Source of the DNA: CAVTOA01 sp963736285
Lineage (GTDB): Bacteria > Actinomycetota > Actinomycetes > Mycobacteriales > QHCE01
DNA: 64,000 bases
Reading direction: 5' to 3'
NCBI GenBank assembly: GCA_963736285.1
Contig: CAVTOA010000003.1
Location: 558,001 to 622,000 of the forward strand
Both the position numbers and the translations under genes were made by a program. Position 1 is the stretch's first letter, and the number at the start of each line of letters is the position of its first letter. Below, piece after piece: positions 46,913 through 54,272 of the stretch. The notes beneath the pieces were generated by a model, which worked only from the letters and a program-made list of their open reading frames with translations, did no database searches and was not told where the DNA came from.

Positions 46913-47785
46913 GAGCTTTTTCGGGTTTCGGGTTTGAGCTGCGGGAGTGTGACCACATAGGACAGGGCTCCTGGTAGAACAAGCGATGTCTAGTCACCCG
47001 TTCTGCCCCAGGAGCCCTGTTGATCACCTATCCTGCCATTCTTGACGTGCCGACGCGACTGGTTGACCGCCTGGAACGTTGGCTACTACGGCGGTCTCGC
47101 CGCACGAACCGGCGTTTGTCGGCACGGCAACAAGCGATCATGACCCTGGTCTACCTGCGTAAAGGTGAAACGTTCACCGCGCTAGCCGCCGGGTTCGGTA
47201 TCGCAGCCTCGACAGCTCACGGCTACGTCAACGAAGCTGTTGACGTGCTACGTCGGCATCGCCGCCCGCTACGGCAAGCCCTAGACACCCAGAGGGCCCG
47301 GGATCACATTCTGGTGCTGGATGGCACCATCGTGCCTACAAACCGGCTGTGGCATCGCCGTGGCACCACCAGCGGTTTCTACTCCGGTAAACACCACTGC
47401 TACGGACTCAACGTCCAAGCGATCACCACCATAGGAGGGCAGCTGATCTGGTTGTCCGACCCGCTACCCGGGGCTGTTCATGACACCAAAGCCGCCCGTT
47501 ACCATCGCATTCCCGAACACCTCGACCACCGTTATCTCGTGGCCGACCTGGGATATCTCGGGCTCGACCACCACGTGTTGACCGGATACCGCCGGCCCTA
47601 TGCAAACCAAGTACAAGCCGACGTCACCGCCGATATCGCCCACCGTCGGGCACCCGCAGAGAAAGTCTTCGCCACCCTCAAAAACTGGCGATCACTGACC
47701 AAACGACGCATCAGTCCCAACCATGCATGGCGCTACCTCGCCGCTATCAGCGTCTGCATCCTTACCTAGAAACCCGAAAAAGCTC
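46913..47785. mobile_element. IS5-family-like insertion sequence, 873 bp
   Basis: 17-bp exact terminal inverted repeats GAGCTTTTTCGGGTTTC (46913-46929, 47769-47785) and a 3-bp target duplication ACT (46910-46912, 47786-47788). One transposase gene. The insertion appears recent since the host gene reads through when it is removed. Confidence 0.9.
47020..47769 (+). CDS. IS5-family-type DDE transposase
   Basis: 249 aa from TTG 47020. An N-terminal HTH (ARQQAIMTLVYLRKGETFTALAAGFGIAASTAHGYV) precedes a DDE_Tnp_4 core: VLDGTIVPTNRL (Asp 1), YSGKHHCYGLNVQAITT, DPLPGAVHDTKAAR, LVADLGYLGL (Asp 2), and EKVFATLKNWRSLTKRR (Glu). All three acid residues are visible. The stop lies in the right terminal repeat. 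Confidence 0.9.
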   Translation: MITYPAILDVPTRLVDRLERWLLRRSRRTNRRLSARQQAIMTLVYLRKGETFTALAAGFGIAASTAHGYVNEAVDVLRRHRRPLRQALDTQRARDHILVLDGTIVPTNRLWHRRGTTSGFYSGKHHCYGLNVQAITTIGGQLIWLSDPLPGAVHDTKAARYHRIPEHLDHRYLVADLGYLGLDHHVLTGYRRPYANQVQADVTADIAHRRAPAEKVFATLKNWRSLTKRRISPNHAWRYLAAISVCILT

Positions 47786-47847
47786 ACTGTTCTCTCGCCC
47801 TCCGTCATAGTCATAAGTTGTCGATATTCCAACAACAAATCTTCCAT

Positions 47848-48240
47848 TGAATTTTTTCATCTGCTGTCAATAATGCTTCGAGTAAACGGAATATCTTGTT
47901 TGCACACTTGCAGCATTGCAGAGCGCACATGCCATAAAGAAAGAAATCTCGTAGAAAGATAATTCTTTCTACATCCGCAGAACCGTCGATAGCTTCGCAT
48001 TGCTTTACTGCCCGCGACGCTCCTAGAACCCGTACCGAATCCGACGTATCCAAGGATTTTTAGCGGGCCTTCTAACGCGATCGGGCGACTAGGCAACGAC
48101 CAAATGCAGGAACACCTAAAGAGATCATCCGGTAGCCGTCAGCGATGAGCCCTGTTGACTCTCAGTTATATCGTCAGTGAGTCCCACCCGGGAGCATTGC
48201 ACTTGCCCCTAATTTGACTACTTTGAGTAATGAGAGCGCT
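47848..48240. other. Upstream region of two divergent cargo genes
   Basis: AT-richer than the surroundings. No supported gene; it should contain promoters for the coiled-coil gene (reverse) and the PRTase-like gene (forward). Confidence 0.4.
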
Positions 48241-49176
48241 ATGCCTAGATGGTTCACCCGCAAACAGAATCCTTCTGCGCTTCCGTCCCGATCCCCCTCG
48301 CCAGAAAAGCTTATTGGTGATGAGGTTGCTTCGGCATGGGCGATGCGAGTGGGTGTACCGCCGGCAGGTGTGGATTGGTCCAAGCTTTCGCCGGAAGATT
48401 GGTCAACCACGATGCGCGAAATAGCGGAACTCGCCAAAGAAGCTATTCCGATGATTAGAAGCGATGTCGCACATCGGCCGACTGCCCTACTTGTCGACTT
48501 GACGGGTGGCGCCCCAGTTGGCGAACTCTTCCGCGCGTGGGCTTCGGATGCCACGAAGGATCTCGGGCTTCCACACATCCCAACCATCCCAATTGTCGCT
48601 GGACGCGATGTCGCTCCCAAACTAGTGCAAAAGCAGCTCGATCGAGCAATGCGGGATTCTACGACCGGTCAACCCCTGCCCTCACGTGCACAGCTCTACG
48701 ATCGCCCGCTAATTATCACCGAGTGTTCCGAGTCTGGTGCGAGCGTTAGAAAGGTTGCAAAGGGAGTAAGCCAACTTAATAAAAAGAGCCGTATGACTGC
48801 TCTGGCACTGGAAGCTTCTCTACCTCCAGAGTTATATGAAGTGTTAATCAGCCTTGAGCTCAGTAAGTCCAGCGATTTCGAAGGCTCGATAAGAGTCATG
48901 CGTGGCAACAAAGGTGACACACAACGTACTCACAGTTTCTGTCCTGACATGATTACCGCTACCCGCTTCCCTTCGTCAATGACGAAGGGATTGCCAAAAG
49001 ATGTACGGCCTTACTTTTCAAAGAGATCACCATTGCCCCTATCACCTGAGCTTGAGCGCAGTACTTATCGTGCAAGTCGCCAAACAATGCGTGCTGCTGG
49101 GCGGTCGGTCGCGAAAGCCATAGATAGAGGCAAGGCGCCAAATACGCCTACCAAACGCGGAAATCTGTTTTGGTAA
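48241..49176 (+). CDS. Phosphoribosyltransferase-like cargo protein A
   Basis: 311 aa from ATG 48241; an in-frame TTG at 48214 is possible. The middle has ALLVDLTGGAPVGELFRAW, PHIPTIPIVAG and RPLIITECSESGASVRKVAKGV. This arrangement (strand, loop, then ITE/VTD-x-x-x-x-G-x-S/T) resembles the PRPP loop of type I phosphoribosyltransferases. It is a divergent relative of 58858-59799. The N-terminus is basic and the tail Arg/Lys/Thr-rich. Substrate unknown. Last gene before attR of element 1. Confidence 0.6.
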   Translation: MPRWFTRKQNPSALPSRSPSPEKLIGDEVASAWAMRVGVPPAGVDWSKLSPEDWSTTMREIAELAKEAIPMIRSDVAHRPTALLVDLTGGAPVGELFRAWASDATKDLGLPHIPTIPIVAGRDVAPKLVQKQLDRAMRDSTTGQPLPSRAQLYDRPLIITECSESGASVRKVAKGVSQLNKKSRMTALALEASLPPELYEVLISLELSKSSDFEGSIRVMRGNKGDTQRTHSFCPDMITATRFPSSMTKGLPKDVRPYFSKRSPLPLSPELERSTYRASRQTMRAAGRSVAKAIDRGKAPNTPTKRGNLFW

Positions 49177-49256
49177 TGGCTTCGGTGTGAGCCTCTAGTG
49201 ATTACTAAATAAACGAGGCGATAAATACCAACTGGGACCTTCAGCTCTAACTCATC

Positions 49257-49543
49257 CGTCTCAGTTTTAGTCTCATTCAGGTCGGTTCAGTGGCGTTCAG
49301 CGACGACCACCAGATCGCATCACCGCAGCTCAAGAAGCTTGCCGGACCTCCGCGAACACTCATGTGCGGACTTGGAAAGCGTGTTGGGGGGCAACCCCCT
49401 CACGAGTTCGAATCTCGTATCCTCCGCAGCAAAGCGAGGAGGTCATAAATATGGCCTCCGCCACTGAGCAGCACAAACGTCGGGTCAGTCCATTGCAGAC
49501 TGACCCGACGTTTGCGTCTTAGTCTCAGTTATAGTCTCAATTA
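49257..49543 (+). repeat. att module 2 (left arms, core, hairpin, right arms)
   Basis: Left GTCTCA pair ~49258-49277, then a ~85-bp conserved arm, the 57-bp core at 49371-49427, hairpin 49474-49490/49498-49514 with 17-bp arms, and a GTCTCA pair at ~49522-49540. The conserved left arm recurs at 56740 and 57960. Confidence 0.88.
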
Positions 49544-49544
49544 A

Positions 49545-49710
49545 CCGCGGAACTAATATCCTGATCGTCGGCGCCACCGGCTTCAGATTCGCCCCACAGC
49601 GTTGCACCAATCTGGTCCGCAGCTCCTTTAAGGACCACCGGAAGCGTGTGCTGATACCGCCTTCTCATCCGCGCTGAGCCTCCGGGCTCCCATCCCATAA
49701 TGAGGGGACG
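49545..49710 (-). pseudogene. 3' end of a lost integrase gene
   Basis: In reverse it reads IMGWEPGGSARMRRRYQHTLPVVLKGAADQIGATLWGESEAGG with a final SSAVN and stop. This is the Tyr-containing tail of a tyrosine recombinase (RYQH). It is in the same place relative to the att module as int is in element 1. The rest of the gene is gone. Confidence 0.8.
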
Positions 49711-49741
49711 AAGCAATTCTTGATCCGGCTATCGATAGCGT

Positions 49742-50059
49742 TTACGCAGCAGCGGGAAACTGGACTTGGTGATCACCAAATTCTGCGGCTAGACGCAGAT
49801 GCCCGCCTAAAGCTTCAATGTAGGCACCAATCGTCGATAGCGACATCGAGCCCGGGTCTCCATGTTCGATAGCAGAAACTCGCGACTGACCCACACCCAA
49901 AGCCTGTGCCACCTGCACTTGGGTCATACCCGCGTCTTTACGCATCTGCGCCAAATGCCACCCCTGGATGTAGGCACCAATACGCTCACCAGCAGCCGCA
50001 ACATCGGCCTCATCAACATCGAACTCACGCAGAAAGTCTTCCCGACTGTATTTCGGCAT
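49742..50059 (-). CDS. HigA-like XRE antitoxin
   Basis: 105 aa from ATG 50059 (MPKYSREDFLREFDVDE). The XRE HTH is clear: LAQMRKDAGMTQVQVAQALGVGQSRVSAIEHGDPGSMSLSTIGAYIEALGG. Partner of the toxin before it; stop and start overlap by one base (TGATG). The order is toxin first, as in higBA. Confidence 0.9.
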   Translation of the reverse strand: MPKYSREDFLREFDVDEADVAAAGERIGAYIQGWHLAQMRKDAGMTQVQVAQALGVGQSRVSAIEHGDPGSMSLSTIGAYIEALGGHLRLAAEFGDHQVQFPAAA

Positions 50060-50427
50060 CACGACCACTCCCCCGTCTCATACTGCGCAAACCGCTGCTC
50101 GGCCAGTGGAATCGCCTCCCGGTACCACCTCGACCACGCGCCTGACTTGTCACCACCCACCAAAATCACCATGTCCCGGGCGGCGTCGAAGACCATCAAT
50201 AAACGAATCTCCGTTCGCCCCGTCGATCCCGGTCGCAGTTCCTTAAGATTCCGCAGACGGGTACCCGTCAACGTATCCACCAACGGACGCCCAGTCGCCG
50301 GCCCTGCCCCGTCCAAGACAATGTCCAACGCCTTAGTGATCTGAGCCAGCGTCTCCCGGTCAACCCGCCGTAACTCGTGCAGCCACCCCCGAACCTCCGG
50401 ATGAATAACAACACTCCACGAACCCAT
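50059..50427 (-). CDS. RelE/HigB-type toxin (Gp49-like)
   Basis: 122 aa. WSVVIHPEVRGWLHELRR, LGPATGRPLVDTL-like (GAGPATGRPLVDTLTG) and RTEIRLLMVFDAARDMVILVGGDKSGAWSRWYREAIPLAEQRF match the phage Gp49-like/HigB family. It probably cleaves mRNA. The upstream palindrome at 50433 is the likely operator. Confidence 0.9.
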   Translation of the reverse strand: MGSWSVVIHPEVRGWLHELRRVDRETLAQITKALDIVLDGAGPATGRPLVDTLTGTRLRNLKELRPGSTGRTEIRLLMVFDAARDMVILVGGDKSGAWSRWYREAIPLAEQRFAQYETGEWS

Positions 50428-50432
50428 ACAAG

Positions 50433-50454
50433 GATATTACATATAAGTAATATC
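50433..50454. promoter_or_regulatory. Operator of the 50059/49742 toxin-antitoxin pair
   Basis: GATATTAC and GTAATATC (8-bp perfect arms) with a 6-bp spacer, 6 bp before the toxin start. AT-rich and placed over the promoter. Confidence 0.65.
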
Positions 50455-50602
50455 ACCAATAGGTGCTACCCCAGCTAGGCGAATCAAAACGCTCACTGTC
50501 AAAGGACACTCAGTCACCGACCCAAACTCACTCCCTTAGGTAGCACAACACGAGCCCAAACAAAGTGGACAACCGCAGCAAGGCTTACGCGTAACCAACT
50601 GG

Positions 50603-50716
50603 TCTCAATTGTGGTCTCAGTATCAAAGTCAGCATGCGCCCGAGCTAGCGCCCGCTGTGGCCATCCCGATCAGATAGTCAACGATGATACGACGGGCCTC
50701 GCTCGCCAGAGGTCGG
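50603..50716 (-). pseudogene. GTCTCA arms and a scrap of an FtsK-like translocase gene
   Basis: GTCTCA at ~50604 and ~50616, then 50651-50716, which aligns with 40003-40070 of the intact translocase gene (shared GCTGTGGCCATC, CAGATAGTC, GCGGGCC and GGAGGTCG blocks). It shows that element 2 was once AICE-like and lost its centre. Confidence 0.7.
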
Positions 50717-50764
50717 TTTCACAGCCCGAGGCAATGCGGGACACACACACCATGTGTCGGTATC

Positions 50765-50859
50765 TTCACCAACCCAAGACCCACGAGATCGTGAAAGCTG
50801 ATCTGTTGGCACCGATCCATTTGCAGGGGAAGAAGTCGCGTGCAGGTAAGCATCGCTAG
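50765..50859 (+). pseudogene. 3' end of an HTH-module gene
   Basis: Reads PKTHEIVKADLLAPIHLQGKKSRAGKHR, nearly identical to the last 28 residues of the HTH protein at 45346. It overlaps the next PP2C remnant in the same 20-bp way as the intact pair. Confidence 0.85.
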
Positions 50860-51640
50860 CCAATCAGGCAGAACAGACGGACGCAACGAAGACTGGGCCG
50901 GGGCAACCAGCCGGGTAGCCATCGTCCTAGATGGACTATCCGAAAGCGTCCAAACCGGCTGTATGCACGGCACACCATGGTTCGTCAGCCAACTCGGCAC
51001 CCGGCTCTTCACCCACGCCGAAAACCTCGACCGGTCCCTGACAGATGCTCTGGCTGAGGCGATCACCGACGTTGCCGCGCTCCACTCTCACACCTGCGAT
51101 CTGGCCCATCCCGGTTCGCCGTGCACCACCGTCGCGGTACTGCGCGAAAACACCGACCACTACGACTATCTGGTGCTGTCAGACTCCACCGTGGTCATCG
51201 ACACCGTCGACGGTTTGCAGGTTATTACGGACAAGTCCGTGGACACGGTTGCTTTGGCCGAAGCCGCGGCTGCAAACGCGGTAGCTTTCGGGCAACCTGA
51301 ACACTGGAACCTCTACCAGGCACTCATCGCAGCCCAACAACAAGTCCGCAACACTCCCGGCGGCTACTGGGTCACCCCGCAGCAGCACACCACGCCACCA
51401 CCGGATCAATAGACGCCCAACAATTCCGGGGCGGGCTCGTCCTGTCCGACGGAGCAACCAGACCCGTCACCGACTTCGGCGAATGGGACTGGCCGCAACT
51501 CCTCGAACACACCTACGCGCACGGGCCAGAAGCCCTAATCGCCCACACCCGTGCCCTCGAACAAACAGACCCCCACGGCACCCGCTGGAAACGCTACAAA
51601 ATCACCGACGACGCCAGCGCCCTAGTTTGCAATGCGTGAA
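50840..51640 (+). pseudogene. Second PP2C-like gene, frameshifted
   Basis: The first 190 residues (50840-51412) parallel the intact PP2C at 45327 almost residue for residue. A frameshift near 51385 then joins to the second frame (FRGGLVLSDGATRPVTDFGEW to KITDDASALVCNA). Conservation is high, so the duplication or the break is recent. Confidence 0.88.
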
Positions 51641-51814
51641 GAGGTGGTATCACACCCCTTCCGTTTTAACTACATACTCAGCGCACTTACCTTCTGCGTT
51701 CACGTGTGTATTGATTATTTTGGTTTGGCCCTGCGTGTCCGCCGCCAATTCCCCATTCTCCGTTCGGTTTCTTGTGAACTTGGCGTCTACCTATCATGTT
51801 TGCTGAATTTCATC

Positions 51815-52055
51815 CTTGCTGTACCAATTTCCGAGCTTTGCATGAATAGCATCGACCGTAGTGCGCCCCTCATTAATCGCGCCCAGAATCTCATTCTGTT
51901 TTTTGTTAAGACCCACCAATGTTGCTCCCAGAGGGTGTTCGGTGGCATCGAGCTTTCGACCGATGCCTTAGAGGATGAGTCTGAGACTAGCTCGAACAGT
52001 CCTTTTGGGAGGGTGCTCGACACAGGCTCGTACCAACGAAGCGACGCTAGCGTTG
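51815..52055 (-). pseudogene. Small broken frame after the membrane protein
   Basis: In reverse, VLENATHNASVASLVRACVEHPPKRTV stops, and the next frame has LGATLVGLNKKQNEILGAINEGRTTVDAIHAKLG. It could be the lost C-terminus of the 52047 gene or a small third gene. Low certainty. Confidence 0.35.
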
Positions 52056-53258
52056 TGCGTCGCGTTTTCTAAAACGTCGTAGGAATCTTCCTGCTCTGGT
52101 TGTGGGCAGGTCGCCTAGCCGCTCTGGCCGTGGTCCTATTGCTACATGCTTGTTTGTTGGCTGGTGGCTTAGTCCTGTGCTTACTTGTGTGGTTTCTGCT
52201 GGCGGGAGTGCGAGTGGATTGCTGCCGGGTCCGAGTTCGTTGGTCACGCCGGCGGTGAATGCCGCAGCCGCAACATGATCCCTGGTATGTGCAAGACGCT
52301 TTGCGACGTGCCGCCGGGCGAGCCAGTCTTTTGCGTGACGGATCCCGATCGGGGCGGCAACGATGGTGGCCAAGGTGTATATCCCAGCAGCAACAACCGT
52401 TGGTTGGTGTAGCGCTGTGTTGATCGCTTCCAGGGTGGAGGCATGGAGGTAGTAAAGCGATCCGACTGTTGTAGCGGCTCCTCCAGCAACCCCCGCGCCT
52501 GTCACAATTCTTTGGCTCCTCTTTGAGCCGTTGATCTTGTCGGAGTACTCGTTGTACCTGGCTGCCCGAAGTTTAATTTGCGGCACTTCGAGAGCCGGAT
52601 CGATCCAGGACTGTGACGCCGGTTCCACCGATGCTCCGGTAATCAGACGGGCTATTTCCGAGAAGTTTTTCTTCAGCTCTCGGTACCTCGGCTTTTTACC
52701 CGGAGGTGTGAATATTTCTGGTGTGTTTACGAAGAACTCTGCACCTCCTGGCACCGGGTCTGGGCCGTGCAGCTGATGGAGGAGAGCTGCCAAGCCTTTC
52801 GTGAAGGTCGGGTCGGCGGGGTGCACATTGTCAGCTATGACTTTGCTCAAACGAGAATTGACTAGCTCGTTGTGGTGTTCAGTCCACTGTGGGGGATCTG
52901 TCTGGTCTTTTCGTGGTGGCGGGCTGGTAAATACCTGAGGTATCGGGCGGTTAGGTGTCCATACCAGACATAAGCGGGCCCCGTTGTTCAAGGTGACAGG
53001 CATGACTAGATCGAATACCGGGCTGCCTTCACCGGTGGTGAGCCGACTCAGCAATCGATCGACCATGGGCCGAAATTGGTCGATCAGGTGTTGTTGCTCA
53101 ACGGTGTTGCGTTTGTTAAGCCCATCCGCCAGCTTTGGACCGGAAGCCCCAATGATTTGCCAGTTTTTACTGTTCTCAACACGGGCTGTGTCCCACTTCT
53201 GGCCGGTGAACACGGTGGCGAACACCGCTTGATCGATATCCAGTCGCCGGTCCGCCAT
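52047..53258 (-). CDS. Cargo membrane protein of element 2, unknown family
   Basis: 403 aa starting MADRRLDIDQAVFATVFTGQKWDTARVENSKNWQIIGASG. The first ~270 residues are soluble with no family I recognise. Two membrane segments follow (IVTGAGVAGGAATTVGSLYYL and TVVAAGIYTLATIVAAPIGI). The C-terminal ~90 residues are basic with an Arg-rich end. It sits in the slot after the PP2C remnant. It may act at the membrane on a signal from the PP2C module (speculation). Confidence 0.65.
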   Translation of the reverse strand: MADRRLDIDQAVFATVFTGQKWDTARVENSKNWQIIGASGPKLADGLNKRNTVEQQHLIDQFRPMVDRLLSRLTTGEGSPVFDLVMPVTLNNGARLCLVWTPNRPIPQVFTSPPPRKDQTDPPQWTEHHNELVNSRLSKVIADNVHPADPTFTKGLAALLHQLHGPDPVPGGAEFFVNTPEIFTPPGKKPRYRELKKNFSEIARLITGASVEPASQSWIDPALEVPQIKLRAARYNEYSDKINGSKRSQRIVTGAGVAGGAATTVGSLYYLHASTLEAINTALHQPTVVAAGIYTLATIVAAPIGIRHAKDWLARRHVAKRLAHTRDHVAAAAFTAGVTNELGPGSNPLALPPAETTQVSTGLSHQPTNKHVAIGPRPERLGDLPTTRAGRFLRRFRKRDAQR

Positions 53259-53858
53259 TGCCTACCCCGTTCTAGCTTTCTACTGTATCGACATTGAACA
53301 GCACAAAAGCAACATCAGTCTGAGTCGGCGTTAGATCTCGTTGGTCCCACCAGCAAGCGGTAGCCCGCTAGCGCTAGGTCGAAAAAGGAATTCGGAATAT
53401 TGAAATGCCTAGGTAATGACCTTTCAGCATCCCACTAAGGGATCGCTCACCTACCGAACCACCCGTTCAGATGTGAGGCGCGACCATCGGCTCCCTAGGC
53501 GTGCACCTAGAGACGGCTGGTTCGTCCTAATCGTGCGGCCGTACCTGATTGGCTGGTATAGGTCCGGCGATCCGCGTTCTAGTGATCTCTCGTACACGTC
53601 TGACGGGTGACAGCTCAATACGAGTGCCGTCGTTATATAAGGCGGCAGGTGTATCTCCTGAGAATTCATGCCGTGGGTAGGCCATCTCCTCAAGGAACAG
53701 CCTGACCCTTGCTCCTTGAAGGCTGTGATGGCGTTCAATGAGGTGGAATCGATGGCAGTCAGAATTTGGAGTGAACCCGTCGCCGCACTGTGCGCGCCGA
53801 GTAGCGTTTCGTTAATTTGACGCCACCCCTTTTTGCGTAGAGCCTTCGCTCTTCTCAG
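53259..53858. other. 600-bp region without a supported gene
   Basis: Frames on both strands of up to 95 codons lack domains or plausible starts. No strong repeat. Probably decayed cargo. Confidence 0.4.
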
Positions 53859-54068
53859 CTATTCATTAACAACGTCACATCGTGAAAGCAGCGCTGCTTC
53901 GAATGCCCCTCGACTCTTGCGGAACTTTTCAGAGTGAAGACGCCCTGGCACCTCTAATGTGTACACGGATGGCTCGACAGGCTTATCAGCGTTGCCAGGA
54001 TTAAATGGTAGAAGAAACTTCATTGTCCCTTTTGGCACGAGCCCTCGCGCTAGTTCGACGAACCTCAT
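53859..54068 (-). CDS. Short hypothetical protein
   Basis: About 69 aa from ATG 54068 (MRFVELARGLVPKGTMKFLLPFNPGNADKP). A longer start at 54152 adds a hydrophobic, unlikely N-terminus. No domain is visible. Divergent from the DUF1152-like gene. Confidence 0.35.
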   Translation of the reverse strand: MRFVELARGLVPKGTMKFLLPFNPGNADKPVEPSVYTLEVPGRLHSEKFRKSRGAFEAALLSRCDVVNE

Positions 54069-54272
54069 AACGAAAGATAATCGGCCCTGTCTACAAATCC
54101 GGCTCCAGAAAATGAGCCGAGAAACCAGGTACAAATAATTAACACCACGCAACCAGGGCTGGGTTTGAATTAGAGTGCTAAGCCCGCATTGCGGCGGCCT
54201 CGTACAGTGTTGAGTCGGTCCATACCCTCATAGCAACGCTGCCCTTTCAGTCCCTAACGGAAAGCACCTGCC

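Larger units (their letters stand above)
46348..47847 (-). pseudogene. Coiled-coil cargo gene interrupted by an IS
   Basis: The body (46348-46912 in reverse) encodes AIDELLVRIYDKELAEATDPKDL and a long charged coiled coil. Removing the IS and one TSD copy joins it, in frame, to 47789-47847, giving MEDLLLEYRQLMTMTEGERT before AIDELL. The complete protein would be about 206 aa with a Pro/Ser/Thr-rich tail. A longer frame that begins at 46956 takes its start from IS sequence and is not the real N-terminus. Partner in the cargo slot of element 1. Confidence 0.75.
35327..49427. mobile_element. AICE-type integrative and conjugative element at tRNA-Ser
   Basis: Bounded by two identical 57-bp cores (35327-35383 and 49371-49427). 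It encodes integrase, excisionase, RepA-like ATPase and PrimPol, FtsK-like transfer ATPase, DUF2637 and GGDEF proteins, plus HTH/PP2C cargo. This set defines actinomycete integrative and conjugative elements, which transfer double-stranded DNA with one translocase. It is the only complete unit in the array. Confidence 0.88.

Noticed and set aside
46348..46956. 202-aa gene as a complete protein
   Set aside because: Its first ~15 codons lie inside the insertion sequence. The real start is at 47847.
49371..49427. Further tRNA-Ser genes at the att copies
   Set aside because: The acceptor 5' strand, D arm and part of the anticodon arm are absent in all four copies.
53416..53738. Overlapping frames on both strands
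   Set aside because: No plausible start or RBS and no domain; left as unassigned.
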